From NCBI RefSeq assembly GCF_042477335.2, contig NC_091254.1, forward strand, positions 99,969,001 to 100,033,000: a DNA stretch of 64,000 nucleotides, in the 5' to 3' direction. A program made the translations under genes and the position numbers. The notes beneath the pieces are model-generated. The model had not been told where the DNA came from. It searched no databases and worked only from the letters and a program-made list of their open reading frames with translations. Positions 32,101-41,719 of this stretch are shown here, piece by piece. This DNA is from Ovis canadensis. Its lineage: Eukaryota > Chordata > Mammalia > Artiodactyla > Bovidae. How positions within the stretch are numbered: position 1 is the first letter of the stretch; each line of letters starts with the position of its first letter.

Positions 32101-32540
32101 TGGACAGCACCTCCGCCCTTTAGGAGTCTGGACCATTTGATGGCCCTCCTGGTGAGGATCGCCAGGTAGGCGGAAAAAAACTCTTCGTAAGCTGCATAAT
32201 CAAAGTCCTCAGGCCTTTCAAACCCATACGGATCGATCCTGCCGCACAAAAAGGCGCAGAGTAAAGTTCCGCGCGCACGTGCACGCGGGACCCTCGGCAC
32301 CCAGCCGCCCGGTCCCCGCGCGGGGCGCGCGGGCTGCGTGCCCCCCTCCCGGCCCCGCAGCGGCGGCGGCGGCGGGCCGAGCGCGGGCGCGCACGCAGCG
32401 CAGGGGCCGCCCAGGGGCGCGCAGGCGCCCGCACCGCCGCCCCCGCCCGCGGCCCGGCGCCGGGCCGGGGGCGCACCGGCCCCGCGCGCCCACCTGGGGA
32501 CACGGTCCCGCGCCGCCTGCGCGCGCCCCGCGGCCTCCAT
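14084..32540 (-). CDS. GRTP1: GRTP1, growth hormone-regulated TBC protein 1 (complete, 8 exons)
   Basis: Coding exons in transcript order: 32494-32540, 32087-32238, 26527-26685, 23918-24042, 22467-22563, 17645-17817, 17391-17576, 14084-14173. All are GT-AG and in phase, giving 342 residues (human 336; the N-terminus is five residues longer). It is a TBC-domain protein of the Rab GTPase-activating family; its Rab partner cannot be told from sequence. Both catalytic fingers are present: the arginine finger IRTDMNR (I117-R123, Arg123) split across exons 3/4, and the glutamine finger YCQ (Gln161), the last codon of exon 4, followed by GMNFIAGY from exon 5. Other family blocks are [41 protein letters not shown] and [15 protein letters not shown]. 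Three exon edges are duplicated in the adjoining introns (see findings). The N-terminal start is the only ATG in exon 1 that reaches the conserved RIDPYG. Confidence 0.96.
14338..14785. repeat. Minisatellite in GRTP1 intron 7
   Basis: About a dozen imperfect units of roughly 35-40 bp built from GAGGGGAGCCCATCCCACC and GGATGAGGACGAGGGC. G-rich on the + strand. It lies 165 bp upstream (in transcript sense) of exon 8. Confidence 0.85.
15590..16050 (-). mobile_element. L1 LINE fragment (ORF2 3' region, antisense to +)
   Basis: Reads like the reverse complement of the L1 ORF2 end: the successive stretches CTTCCACAGTGGCTGCACC, GGTGTGAGGTGGCG, TTTCCCCGATGACGAGG, TCAGGTCCTCTGCCC and CCTTTGCTGCACAGAAGC are in L1 order. 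It is old, CpG-decayed and 5' truncated. Confidence 0.8.
17391..17576 (-). CDS. GRTP1: GRTP1 exon 7
   Basis: Encodes [18 protein letters not shown] through [12 protein letters not shown], the C-terminal part of the TBC domain. Phase 0 both ends. Confidence 0.96.
17645..17817 (-). CDS. GRTP1: GRTP1 exon 6
   Basis: Encodes [18 protein letters not shown] through [10 protein letters not shown]. The acceptor is a tandem CAGCAG; the second CAG gives the conserved reading, the first would add one Ala. Confidence 0.95.
17791..17932 (-). repeat. GRTP1: 66-bp tandem duplication of the exon 6 acceptor and first exon bases
   Basis: The + strand segment starting GGCCCAGCATCGAGGGGC at 17791 recurs at 17857. 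Each copy holds the first 26 nt of exon 6, the CAGCAG acceptor and the upstream tract. The intronic copy contains a run of 13 G on the + strand (17889-17903 region). Confidence 0.9.
18080..18315. other. AT-rich, non-repetitive island in GRTP1 intron 5
   Basis: About 230 bp of markedly lower GC within a GC-rich intron, with no repeat identity I can name and no open frame of interest. It could be a conserved regulatory element or a very old repeat. Confidence 0.3.
19252..19468 (-). mobile_element. Bov-tA SINE
   Basis: Full-length form in reverse orientation: Bov-A body from TTGCTCAGTCGTGTCTGACT to the tRNA-Glu-derived head ending GAGCCACCGGGAAACCC. Confidence 0.9.
20290..20650 (-). mobile_element. 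L1 LINE fragment (antisense)
   Basis: AT-rich segment with L1-like order: TTTACACATTAATTCC, later GAGTCTACCTGGAATCG and GGGTCCAGTTTTGTTTT followed by a diverged copy of the caatccagttgtcccagcac region. Diverged; boundaries approximate. Confidence 0.55.
20765..20965 (+). mobile_element. Bov-tA SINE
   Basis: tRNA-derived head (GGCAAAGAACCTGCCCGCAA, GTTTGATCCCTGGGTC) followed by the Bov-A body (CCTCCAGTGCTCTTGCCTGG) and a degraded tail. Confidence 0.88.
21605..21682. repeat. Short tandem duplication (~44 bp)
   Basis: CACACCACCCCGCTGAGCAC with its flank is present twice, in GRTP1 intron 5. Confidence 0.75.
22467..22563 (-). CDS. GRTP1: GRTP1 exon 5
   Basis: Encodes [20 protein letters not shown] then [12 protein letters not shown]. 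It begins directly after the Gln-finger codon of exon 4. Donor GTGCGT. Confidence 0.95.
22527..22628 (-). repeat. GRTP1: 54-bp duplication of the exon 5 acceptor edge
   Basis: The + strand segment TCACCAGGATCAGATACCCC at 22527, covering exon 5 bases and the acceptor, recurs at 22581 with moderate divergence. The copy keeps an acceptor-like ATTGCAG. Confidence 0.85.
22692..22772 (-). mobile_element. Bov-A SINE fragment
   Basis: GCTCAGTCGCTCCAGTCGTG, CTCTGTGCGACCCCATAGAC and CAGCCCACCAGGCTCCCC match the Bov-A body; preceded by a short GCC repeat at 22679-22693. Confidence 0.8.
23446..23950 (-). repeat. GRTP1: 100-bp minisatellite that includes the 3' end of GRTP1 exon 4
   Basis: Five units with a period of 100 bp (101 once). 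The + strand mark CACCTGGCAATAGCCC recurs near 23517, 23617, 23717, 23817 and 23917. The right-most unit is the real exon 4 end and donor; four intronic units each repeat the last 33 exon bases, the GTGAGC donor and about 65 bp of intron. Units are over 95% alike by eye. Confidence 0.95.
23918..24042 (-). CDS. GRTP1: GRTP1 exon 4 (R finger to Q finger)
   Basis: Encodes [18 protein letters not shown] through [13 protein letters not shown]. It contains Arg123 and ends on the codon for Gln161. Donor GTGAGCCCC is part of the 100-bp minisatellite. Confidence 0.95.
24450..24603 (+). mobile_element. Bov-tA/Bov-A SINE, truncated
   Basis: CTGGGTCGGGAAGGTCCCCT, CTTGCCTGGAGAACCCCATG and GGGCTACAGTCCATGGGG follow the Bov-tA body; the tRNA-like head is degraded. 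Confidence 0.87.
25185..25650 (+). mobile_element. L1 LINE 3' fragment
   Basis: Follows the familiar order of the L1 ORF2 end: 'gcaatcccactcc'-like, CAGCCCAGGTGTCCAGGGAC, GACTCTGATTCCACCACGTG-like and GGCTGGGGGTG. Heavily CpG-decayed. Confidence 0.7.
26527..26685 (-). CDS. GRTP1: GRTP1 exon 3
   Basis: Encodes [20 protein letters not shown] through SLEEAIRT, the start of the TBC domain. Its last codons begin the arginine-finger motif. Confidence 0.96.
27632..27714. repeat. ~41-bp tandem duplication
   Basis: GCACCAGACACGCGAACACG with GGAGAACCGCTCAGGCG is present twice in direct succession, in GRTP1 intron 2. Confidence 0.85.
28033..28146 (+). mobile_element. Bov-A SINE, 5' truncated
   Basis: GGAAGTGGCAGAGCCCACTC, CCTGGAAAATCCCGTGGAAG, GGGCTACAGTCCGTGGGGTC then the short tail TGAAAAGTGAAGTGG. 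Confidence 0.88.
29538..29740 (-). mobile_element. Bov-tA SINE
   Basis: Begins with the tail GTGAAAGTGAAAGTCACTCA in reverse orientation, runs through the Bov-A body and ends in the tRNA-Glu-like head TGAGTCACAGGGAAGCCC. Confidence 0.92.
29903..30325 (+). mobile_element. BovB LINE 3' fragment
   Basis: Reads [14 protein letters not shown]-like, [40 protein letters not shown], then the BovB 3' end with the GGATGGCATCACCGACTCAA stretch. It is the C-terminal end of the RTE reverse-transcriptase ORF plus the tail; 5' truncated. Confidence 0.93.
30395..30780. repeat. 54-bp minisatellite, 7 units, each with CACGTATAAAGGGG
   Basis: The mark CACGTATAAA (or CATGTGCAAA/CACGTGCAAA) recurs at 30434, 30488, 30542, 30596, 30650, 30704 and 30758. 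Since 54 is a multiple of three, the frames on both strands stay open and yield spurious repeat proteins. Lies in GRTP1 intron 2. Confidence 0.93.
32087..32238 (-). CDS. GRTP1: GRTP1 exon 2
   Basis: Encodes [20 protein letters not shown] through [11 protein letters not shown]. Acceptor CGGCAG, donor GTGAGT. Confidence 0.96.
32494..32540 (-). CDS. GRTP1: GRTP1 exon 1 (coding part)
   Basis: Encodes [15 protein letters not shown] and the first two bases of the next Arg codon; donor GTGGGC. The downstream intron 1 is 255 bp. Confidence 0.9.
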
Positions 32541-33020
32541 GCCGAGAGGGGCGGGAGGGGGCGCCCGGGCCGCGGGGCCGGGGTGCCGCGTTCACCTCCC
32601 GGGGCGCGGGGCGCCGCGCGTCCTTCCGCCGGGCCGCGGGCGCCGGGAGGCGGGGCCGGGGGCGGGGCCGGGGCCGGGGGCGGGGCCGCCTGGGGACCCG
32701 GAGGGCGGGGCGCGGCCCGCAGGGAGGGGGCGGGAGGGGCTGCACCTGCTCCTGCGCGCGGAGCCGGGAGCCCGGAGCCGGGCGGCGGCGCGGCCGAGCC
32801 GGCCCCCGGCCCCCGGGGCGGCGGGGGAGGGGCGCGGGGGCCCCGGCGGGGGGCGAGGGAGGGGCGCCGGGGGATGGGGGCGCGGGGGAGGGGCGCGGGG
32901 ACGGCCCCCGGCGGGGAGAGGGGCCTGGGCCCCGGAGGCTGGCGGCCCGGCCGGCGCGCCGGCTCCCGCCGCCTCGCGCCCCGGGGCCTCTCTGCTGCAG
33001 CCGAGGTGGGAGGAGGTGAG

Positions 33021-36000
33021 TCCAGCTTAGATTCTTCAGACAGCCGGCCAGGCCTCCGTGCCCCGCGGGTCCAAAGGCCGGCGTCCTGACCTGTGACCGA
33101 TGGTTTAATGTTCTTTTTACAGAAAACGATCGTCTTATATTTAACTTGTTCTCTTTCAGCCTACACTTTCCCCCCTGAAAATAACACGCGAATAAGTGGA
33201 TCTTAATCCGGGTGCCACCGTCCCCTCCCCCACCCCGGCGGAATCAGCCTGTCCCTGCCTCCCACCACCCCAAACGAGGCTCAGAAGGAGGGGTGCAGGC
33301 GCTGCCCATAGCCGCCCCCCCACCCCCCGCACTGCCCACGCGGGAGGGTGGGCACGCCCTGCCCAGTGGCCGTCTGGGGTGACCAGGGCTGACAGTGCCC
33401 GCGTCCCCTCCGCTCCCAGAGGAGTCAGAGGCGCCCCCCAGGCTTCTCCCCACAGATGCACAGGATTTGGGGAGGGTGAGTCACGGCTGGGAGGGAACAG
33501 ACATGCCGCCCAGCCTGCAGGCCTTTTACTCCCGGGGACCCGCCTGCAGACACCAACGTGGTGGTCGCCATGCGTGTGCCGGCAGTTCTGCCCTGGCCTA
33601 GGACAGCGTCCTCCCTGTCAGGCCCCGCCGCGTCCTGGTGTTTCCATGGATGGCCTGAAAACCGCCTCTCGTATTGGGAGGCCGTGAGAATGTGCATAAG
33701 CTGCATTTTGAGTTTTACTTTGGAAACGCGGTGAGATAAGAGGATTTTAAGGTTCTTTAAGGTTTAAGGGACTTTCGTAGCCTCCCCGGCATCCCAAGGG
33801 TTCTTTTTAAGAACTGGGCTCAGAACAGCAGAAGTCAGGCGTGGTGAGGCACCAGCCCACTGACGCCGTGGAGCCACAGGCTGCACGGCCCACTCCACCG
33901 GGCCCGGCCCTTGGGGACAGTGTCTCCCTGGGACTCTGATGTTGTTTCTGGTGGCGAGTGCCTGCTCGGCTGTTGTGAACTCGCCTGGCGCTCAGCATTG
34001 GTTTTTCCGGAGCGTCCTGTCGGAGGGCTGAGCAAGGAGCCTGGAAAGTAATTTGGGGAGCATGCCTGCCCCAAAGTGGGGGCGTCTGTCTGTCCGTTTC
34101 CATGAGGTCTGTAGGAAATTCGTGCTCAGCTGAACAGAACCGCAAAGGCCCCCCATTTGCTGGTTCTGGGAAAGTTCTCCAAGCCCTCAGCCTAGTTTGC
34201 TTTGCTTTTGAAAGAAGACGCAGGACCCCTTTCAAGACCCCTCCTCGGCCTTCACCCCAGGTGCCTCCTGCAGATGCCGGTCCACAGGCACGGTGACTGG
34301 CCCTTCCACCAGCGCAGGCCTGGCGTCGACCCATCCTGGTCTTAGAAATCATCAGGCGTGCGGCCCACCCCCCGCCGGTGCCCCCAAGCCCCTGTTTCCG
34401 CCCGTCCCAGCCCCCGTTCCCCCTGGACGGGGCAGCTTCTGGCTGGAGCAGGTGGCTGCCTGCACCCCCTCCCGTCCTTTCTGTGGGGCCCACACGTCCC
34501 TCCTCCCTGTCTCCGAGAGCACGTCTGGCGCGCCCCGGCCCCGGCCCCGGCCCCAGGCGCCCCCGCAGCCCTGCTGGTGCAGGCTCCCTCGGCCTCTCCC
34601 CCTGACGCCTGCTGTCTCCGGTGGGTTCCAGCCGCTGTGTCCCATCCTCACGCCGGCCTGGTCCCAGCCCCGCAGGAAACGCAGACCACAGACACACGCT
34701 CTTGGACTCGAACATGGTAGTACCCTGACCGGGGACATCTGGGGCCCGAGGAGACGTGGCTGAGCGTTAGACAAGAGGAGGCCCATCCAGGAAGTGTGGC
34801 GGGAGAGATACAGAGAGGAAGGACCCTTCAGCAGGCAGCCAGCGGTCACGGCCAGAGGGCCCTTTGAGGGCCGCCAGCCCGGCCGCCAGCACCTGCCCGA
34901 GCCCCCACCTTAGGAGCAAGAGGCAGCCGGACCCGTGTCCTTGGTGCCCCTCCACCAACCTCCAAATGCCCGCTGCCCTGAGCATCCTGGGCACCCTTGC
35001 TGGCCAGATGCCCTTCTTTCAAAGCCGACGATCATCCGCAAGGGCAGGTCGCGTCCACAGCCAGGGAGCTGGCTGTGCCCAGCTGTTCCCCCAGGGCCAG
35101 GGTGTGCCCACACAGCCCCCAGGCCGGCACACGCCCACAGGGCCCCCCGGGTCCCACAGCCAGGCTGTGTGAGGAGCCAGCTTTGCAGTGCTGAGGTTGC
35201 AGGCCCCACGTGAGAACCACCGGCCGGAGGACCGGCTCCTCGGCAGGGGCTCAGCGAGAGGCCCGAGGGCCCCACCCCGGTGTGCATGCACCACCGCAGG
35301 CCCCCGTCTTCCTGCAGGACTCCCAGTTCTTGCTGCCTGATTTCAGGAGCTGCTGCCGTTTGGATAACATGTGCTGTCTGAGCACTTTAGTTCCGGGGGG
35401 TGCCCGTCCCCCCAGGACTGACAGGGTGTTCAGGCAGCACCGATGATCACTGTGAAGCCCCGGGGATGGTGGAGGGTCCCCGCAGGTCCGGGTGGGCCAG
35501 CCGCCGGCGCCCCGACAGCCCACAGGAAGCGTTGCAGCACACTGCTCACACTCTTTCCGATAAAGTACGAAGTTCTGTTTTTGGCTGAAGCTCAGTTATG
35601 GGTGAAGCGATATGATATTTGGAGTTGGCTTTAAATAGACTGCAGCGCGAGGGAAAAGGAGCCAGTGGCTGGGAGCACAGGCAGAATCGCTGAAGAGGGG
35701 CCTTTTCACGTCGGCCTGAATATCTCCGTAATTGCTTTGGAAAGGTGAAGAGGAGACTCGGTGTCCCAGCCGCCGGGGCAGCAGGGGACTGTTCCAGGGC
35801 CAGGCCTGTGGGGACGGTGGGATAGACGTGCTCAGAGGGTCCTCAGAGGTGCTTATGTGGGTCCCTGGCAGGGTCACAGATACACGATTAGGGACCGGGG
35901 GTGGACATGGAAAAGACCCACGTGAGGCAGCCTCAAGGCTTACAGTGACCCCGCCAGACACCCCATCTCCACGTAGCACCGGCCCGAGAGCCTGGACTTC

Positions 36001-36860
36001 AGGGCGTGTCATCTCCACATCCCCCCCACCCTTTCCTCATCTCTGTGCGTGAGGTCTGGGGTGACCGATCTTGGCGGCCTCAGCCTGCGGCGGCGTGGAG
36101 GGGGCTTGGGTTCCCAGCCAGAGACCGAGGCTGGGTCCCGGCGGTGGAAGCGCCAGATCCCAGCCACGAGGCCCGGGGTCAGTGACGAGGCCCTGCCTTC
36201 AGCTTTGCAAAAAGAATTCCCACAAAGATGGAAAGCAGTTAAGTAAGTAAAATGTTTGTTAAGAGGAAAGAGTCCAGTACGTGTGGACAGACATGTTGGG
36301 GACTCAGGGAGGCACTCAGAGTCACTGGGTCAGGCCCTCGTCGTGATCAGAATTACTTTTACGGGACCTTTCTTCTGGGCTTCCTGTGGCCAGTCATTTT
36401 GAGTTGCCTGGTTCACAGTCCACACTTGCTCTGTCTCAGGATCCTCCCGTGTGCGCACATATCTCTTAGACAAGGTGGTTTTACCGCAGAGGCGTCTGGG
36501 TAGAACATCCCTTGACATGAGCTCCCTTTGGTCTCCGGGGAGTCTTTCTGTGCACGTGTGGTCCAGAGGAATTCAGGAATCAGAGACATGTGGTCTGGCA
36601 GGGCCCAGCTTCCTCCCTTAATTGTCCTGCTGTTCCCTCTTGGAGTTTGGTCAACAGGGAAATGAGCCTCCAATTGCTTTCCCCCAGGGGCTGGGCCATC
36701 AGCCTCCTGCCGCAGGACCACAGGGACCACTGGACAGTCCCAGGCACAGCAGGCCACACGGCCTCCCTGTGTGGGCCTCTTTTCAGGGCAGAGCAACCTC
36801 CCCAGGGCTGCAGGGGTGGGATTCAGGTCCTGGAAGCTTGCTCTGTAGGTGAGGACCCTG
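33021..36860. other. Intergenic DNA upstream of GRTP1
   Basis: No gene that I can support. The interval 35540-35730 is AT-richer and looks like an old LINE 3' end (ATGGGTGAAGCGATATGATA), but I cannot name the family with confidence. The rest is GC-rich single-copy-looking sequence. Confidence 0.5.
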
Positions 36861-36862
36861 CA

Positions 36863-37095
36863 CAGAGTGGCCGGGCGGGCTACAGTCCGTGGGGCCGCGA
36901 AGGAGTCGAACGCAACTGAGCTACTGGACCGCAGCCGCTGGCCCAGCCATGCCAGCTCGTGCACAAAACATGGGGGAGAAAACCTCAGGCTGAGCCAGTG
37001 CCCGTGACTGAGCTTCTGAACAGCAGCCGCTGGCCGGCCATGCCTGCTCGTGCACAGAAAGACCTTGGGCTGAACCAGTGCCCGTGCTGCTGAGG
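36863..37095. repeat. Bov-A tail piece followed by ~85-bp tandem duplication
   Basis: 36863-36925 resembles a Bov-A end (GGGCTACAGTCCGTGGGG, TCGAACGCAACTGAG). It runs into two copies of a segment marked GCAGCCGCTGGCC...CTGCTCGTGCACA and CCAGTGCCCGTG. Confidence 0.65.
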
Positions 37096-38834
37096 CCGCC
37101 GCCCCCCACCCCCGCCCCCGGGGGCCCACAAGCCGGGCAGGAAGTCCTATCCCTGTCCTTTGAAGAAGAAAAACAGGTCCAGGGAGCTGGCAGGCCCAAA
37201 GTGCTCCTGCCCTGCAGGGTAATTACTCAGGCGCTGGCGGGGAGGGGCGTGGGGGGCGTGGGGGCAGGGTGGGGGTGGGGCAGGGAGGGGGCAGTGTCTG
37301 TAAAGCCGAGGCCCTTGTGGGCGTCCTGTCTGGTCACCCGCTGCTGTCTGTTCTGTTGTCCCTCTCTGAACACGGATTTCCGAGTGTCGGGCGCTTTGAG
37401 GCTCTGGGCTCTGTCCTGAGCTTGGGATTTGCTTCAGGAGACGAGTTTCTAAGAGTGTTGCTTCTAAATAAGACAGATCTTTGTAAGGTACAACGAGCAT
37501 CTTGAAGAGCCGTGTTGTGAAGCCCCTGGACACGCAGGGACCACAGTGAGCTTTTGTAGGAGACGCGACGGCTGGGAGAGGGAGTAGGCTCACGAGGCCC
37601 CCCCCGGAGTTGAGAGGGAGCAGCTTTGGGAGGCCCCTTGGGAGGCGCTGGGAACTGGCAGACCCGTCTTCAGGCCGGGCAGGCATCCCCGCCCCGTCCT
37701 CCTTGTCTTCCTTCCGTCACAGGAGCCCCACTGACCAGTGGCTTAAACAACAGGAGCTCATTTCTCCCCACCCTGGAGGCCGGGCTCACGGCCGCGGTGC
37801 TGGCAGACCCCTTGTCTGGTCCGTACCTGGCCGCCTCCCCATGTGCCCGCGTGGTGGGCCCCTAGGCACGTCTGTGTCCCGATCCCCTCTCATGAGGACA
37901 CAGGTCAGATGGGATTAGGGCCACCCTAGTGATCTCATCTGACCTTAATCCCTGCTTTAGAGGCCCCTTCTCTAAACACGGTCTCATTCAAAAATATTTC
38001 TACTCTTGAAAAATGGCAAGGCTCTCAACTTTGGGATTTCAGAGCGGTACTATAAAGAGAAAATACCCCAGATTCACGGCATTCGGAGAAACCCAGCATG
38101 CATACACCTGGGACGGGGCCGGCATGCTTGTCACCAAGTGTGGGGCCTGCTGATGCTCACACCAGCTCACGCATGCTCACGCGTGTCCCTGTCCTGAAAG
38201 CCTCTGCAACTGTGACCTGGCTCCCTCTGGTGGAGAGGAAAGGTGACCTTTCTGCCTTGAGGGTTTCTCTGAAGGCTGTTGTTCCAGGAAGGACACTCTT
38301 GAGCTCTGTCCTGATGGTCTGAGCGCGGCCTCGCCGTCCGCACTGTGGCAGCAGCTCGGGCCCAGGTTTGCTCTCCTGGGTCTTTGGGTGAGGGCCTCGG
38401 GACGTCCCGGGTCAGGAGCTGGTCAGGTGTGGGCGCCCTGAGGCCGTGGGATGTCCTGGACTCGTGAAGGTGCGTGTCAGCGCTCCACGCCAGGAGCCTG
38501 AACCCTAGAGCGTTCGCTTTAAGAGACACACAGGTGCCGGAGCCAGCGTCACACCAGGACTTCAGGCAAGCACGAGAGCAGGTCCTGCGGGGCCTCTGTG
38601 AGTGACCATTGGCCACCGGGTCTCATCCGGGACACGGTGATGGCCGGAAGGGCCAGAGCAAGTCTAGACCATTCATTTTACTGGAAGAGTTTCCTCCGCG
38701 GGGAGGGGAGGACTGGGAGCTGGGGTTAGCAGGTGCAAACTATTATAAACAGAGTGGGTGAGCTGCAGGGCCTACCACGCAGCTCAGGAGCTGTATTCAG
38801 TGTCTGAGATAAACTGTCACGGGCAAAAGCGTGA

Positions 38835-38918
38835 AAAAGAATGTGTGTGTGACTGAATCCCCTTGCTGCACAGCAGAAATCAACGCTGTGGTCGACTACA
38901 CTCCAGTAAGACAAAGTT
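38835..38918 (+). mobile_element. L1 LINE 3' terminus
   Basis: TGTGTGTGACTGAATCCCCT, TTGCTGCACAGCAGAAATC and ACTACACTCCAGTAAGAC match the ruminant L1 3' end, much decayed. Confidence 0.7.
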
Positions 38919-40204
38919 AATGAATAGAATTTCCCTAGCACGGGGAGGACATGCCCTCCCTCTCTGAGATGCCGGGAGACTCTCTGAAGCCTCTGGGCAG
39001 GTTTGCATTCCGATGCCTTCTTGGGGTTGCACCCGTCTCTGAAGTGTGGACATGGAGGAGGGTCCCTGCGTGGGGAACGTCCCCCCGGAGCCGGTCCACA
39101 CGACGCCGCATCCTCTCGTGGAGAAGACAGGAGTTTCACTTCTCCCGTGTGTCGCGGCCCATGCTGGGGTCTTCCTCCCAGGCTCCCGGCAAGTTCCCGG
39201 AGGCGGGCGTTCTGCCCACAGACCCCGGAGGAGAACGCTCTCTTGACCACCCACTGTTGCGGGAGGCTTTGGGGCTGGAGGACGCGTGGTTGCTCGGCTT
39301 GTTGTGAGGCTGGGGTGTGGCTTGGGGGTTTGGGGGAGCACAAACTCACAGTCCCGGGGGAGCGATACCTCTGCCAGAGCTTCTGGTGGCCCCGAGACCA
39401 CCTCCCTGCCTCCAGCACCGTGGAGCCGAGACCCCGCCCCCTGTGGGCTCTGGTCTTCTCCAGCTCCTCCTGCTCCGACTTCCCAGGGGCCCCGACGGGC
39501 TGGACTTTGGAGCATATTTCCTTCTGGACTTTCTAACCCGTGTAGGGAATAGAACAGCAGGTATGCGTGTGCATACCTGTACATACGTGTCTTGAATCCT
39601 CAAGCCACCCTCACGCATCGCCCAGCCCTGCCCGTCCTGGCCCCTCTCAGACCGGGAGTAAGTGTCAGAGGACCTGCCTCCATGCGCCTCAGTGAGGTCT
39701 GGAGTTAATCACAAGAGGAGGTGCCCCCCCCACAGGAGTCCATCCTCACAGCCCATCCGCATGATGGTTATGGACAAGACTCTCATCCACGGGGACTGCA
39801 GGGGAGCGGTGACTGTCCACATGGCCCCGGATGCAGGGACCCCTGGAGGCAGGGACCCCCGCTCTGCACTACCCACCCTGCGGGCACAGTGGGGTGGCCC
39901 CTCACCGAGCAGGGGCCCCTCCTGGCCCCGAGCAGGATCAGCTGCGGGGAGGAGGGTCCCTGCGCCCGGTGCGATGAGCAGCTGAGCCGCGCGCACCCCA
40001 GCCGTTGCCCCCCCCCCGTGAGCCCCCTGCGTCTGCATGCCCTGTGGGGTGCCCCAGACCCTGCAGGGTTCCTGGGCCTGCAATGCCCTCTGGTGACGCT
40101 GGCCGTCCGTCCCAGAGCTGAGTCTGTGCCCAGGAGTCTGAGCCCTCTCTCCACCCAGTGACCTCGGCCCAAGACTCGGGGACAGGCACAGGAGGACAGC
40201 CAGT

Positions 40205-40975
40205 GGGCGCTGGGGCGGGCGGGGACTCACGGGTCAGCGGGGCGGGCACTGGGGCGGGCCGGCGGTGACCGTGGGCATTGGGGCGGGTCACCGGGACTCA
40301 TGGGTCAGCAGGGACCGAGGGTGCTGGGGCGGGCCGGTGGGGACTCACGGGCCAGACAGGACCATTGGCGCTGGGGCGGGCGGGGACTCATGGGTCAGCG
40401 GGGCGGGCCGGCAGGGACTGTGGGCGCTGGGGTGGGTCACCGGGACTCGTGGGTCAGTGGGGACCGTGGGCGCTGGGGCAGGCAGGCTGGCGGGGACTCA
40501 CGGGTCAGCAGGGACCATGGGCACTGGGGTGGGTCACTGGGACTCGTGGGTCAGTGGGGACCATGGGTCGGCAGGGACTGTGGGTCACTGGGTCACTGGG
40601 ACTCGTGGGTCAGCGGGGACTGTGGGTCACTGGGTCACTGGGACTCGTGGGTCAGCGGGGACCGTGGGTCAGTGGGGACCGTGGGTGCTGGGGTGGGTCA
40701 CTGGGACTCGTGGGTCAGTGGGGACCGTGGGTCAGTGGGGACCGTGGGTTGGCGGGGACTGTGGGCGCGGGGGCAGGTCACCGGGACTCATGGTTCAGTG
40801 GGGACCGTGGGTCAGCAGGGACCGTGGGTCTGCGGGGACTGTGGGTTCTGGAGTGGGTCACTGGGACTCGCGGGTCAGTGGGGACCGTGGGTCGGCAGGG
40901 ACCGTGGGTCGGCGGGGACTGTGGGGGCTGGGGTGGGTCACTGGGACTCCTGGGTCAGCAGCGTCACTGGGACGC
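40205..40975. repeat. Large intergenic minisatellite
   Basis: About 770 bp built from 20-mers such as GGGACTCGTGGGTCAGTGGG and GACCGTGGGCGCTGGGGC in variable order. It opens all three + frames (up to 310 codons), which are not genes. Confidence 0.92.
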
Positions 40976-41605
40976 AGGCAGGGCAGCCTCTCACTGCCTC
41001 CTGACGCCGGGAGACAAAGAAGGGAGAGTCTCAGGTGCGTTTAGGGTAACTTGGGGAACAGTGACCCAGCCTGTGGTCCTCCACGGTCAGCATGGCCGCC
41101 GGGGCCCAGAGAGTCAGAGCTTCCCGTCTCGCTGCTGCCGTCCGTCGGCAGGGCGAGCGTGGAGGCCAGGCGTGTCGGCTGCTCCTTCAGGCTGCTTCCG
41201 AAAGGCTTGAAATTCTCCCCTGGCCGTGCGTTTCCGGCGGTTCACACCTCCGCCACAACCCCGCCTGGCCCGCAACTAGGTGATGAGCGGCACGCGTGTG
41301 CCTGGGCTCCATCCAGCCCACGACCCTCCAACTTTGCCCCGGTCAAATCCCTTTGGGCCTCACCCGGGTTTCTGCCAAGGTGGCAACTCTGGAGGGAGGG
41401 GAGACCGGGCCCCTGGTGAGAGGCGTCTCATATAATCAACGTGCAACCTGTAACAGGAGCCGAGTTTTACCTGAGCCAACTGAAGACTGTAGGTGGGAGC
41501 CATCCTCCCGGGTGGTGCTGGGAATCTGTCCTGGAGAAGCACGGTTTTCAGCAGTTTTGTGGCTTGTCAGAACAGAACGTCAAGCAAGTTAGGGATCCAT
41601 TCTTC

Positions 41606-41716
41606 CACGGTTAAAAAAAAAAAGCGGCACGTGGTATCTTAGTTCCCTGATGAGGGACTGAACCTTCGACCCCTCCATTGGAAGTGCAGCGTCTTAACCA
41701 CTGGACCTCCAGCTGA
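41606..41716 (-). mobile_element. CHR-type tRNA-derived SINE
   Basis: Reverse orientation: A-run, GGCACGTGGTATCTTAGTTC, GGACTGAACCTTCGACCCC, AGCGTCTTAACCACTGGACC. This is the common cetartiodactyl tRNA-Glu-derived SINE pattern. Confidence 0.8.
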
Positions 41717-41719
41717 CGG

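Larger units (their letters stand above)
31900..33020 (-). promoter_or_regulatory. GRTP1: GRTP1 CpG-island promoter
   Basis: Extremely GC- and CpG-rich. GC boxes (GGGGCGGGG types) are stacked at about 32645-32700, 100-160 bp upstream of the start codon. No TATA box. Transcription start probably between 32541 and 32640. The island extends over exons 1 and 2. Confidence 0.8.

Noticed and set aside
32279-33089. Arg/Gly/Ala-rich frames on + strand opposite GRTP1 exon 1, as a divergent gene
   Set aside because: GC composition only; no start, splice or domain evidence. A divergent noncoding transcript from the island remains possible.
40265-41210. Overlapping 230-310 codon + strand frames
   Set aside because: Minisatellite artefact of GGGACTCGTGGGTCAG-type units.
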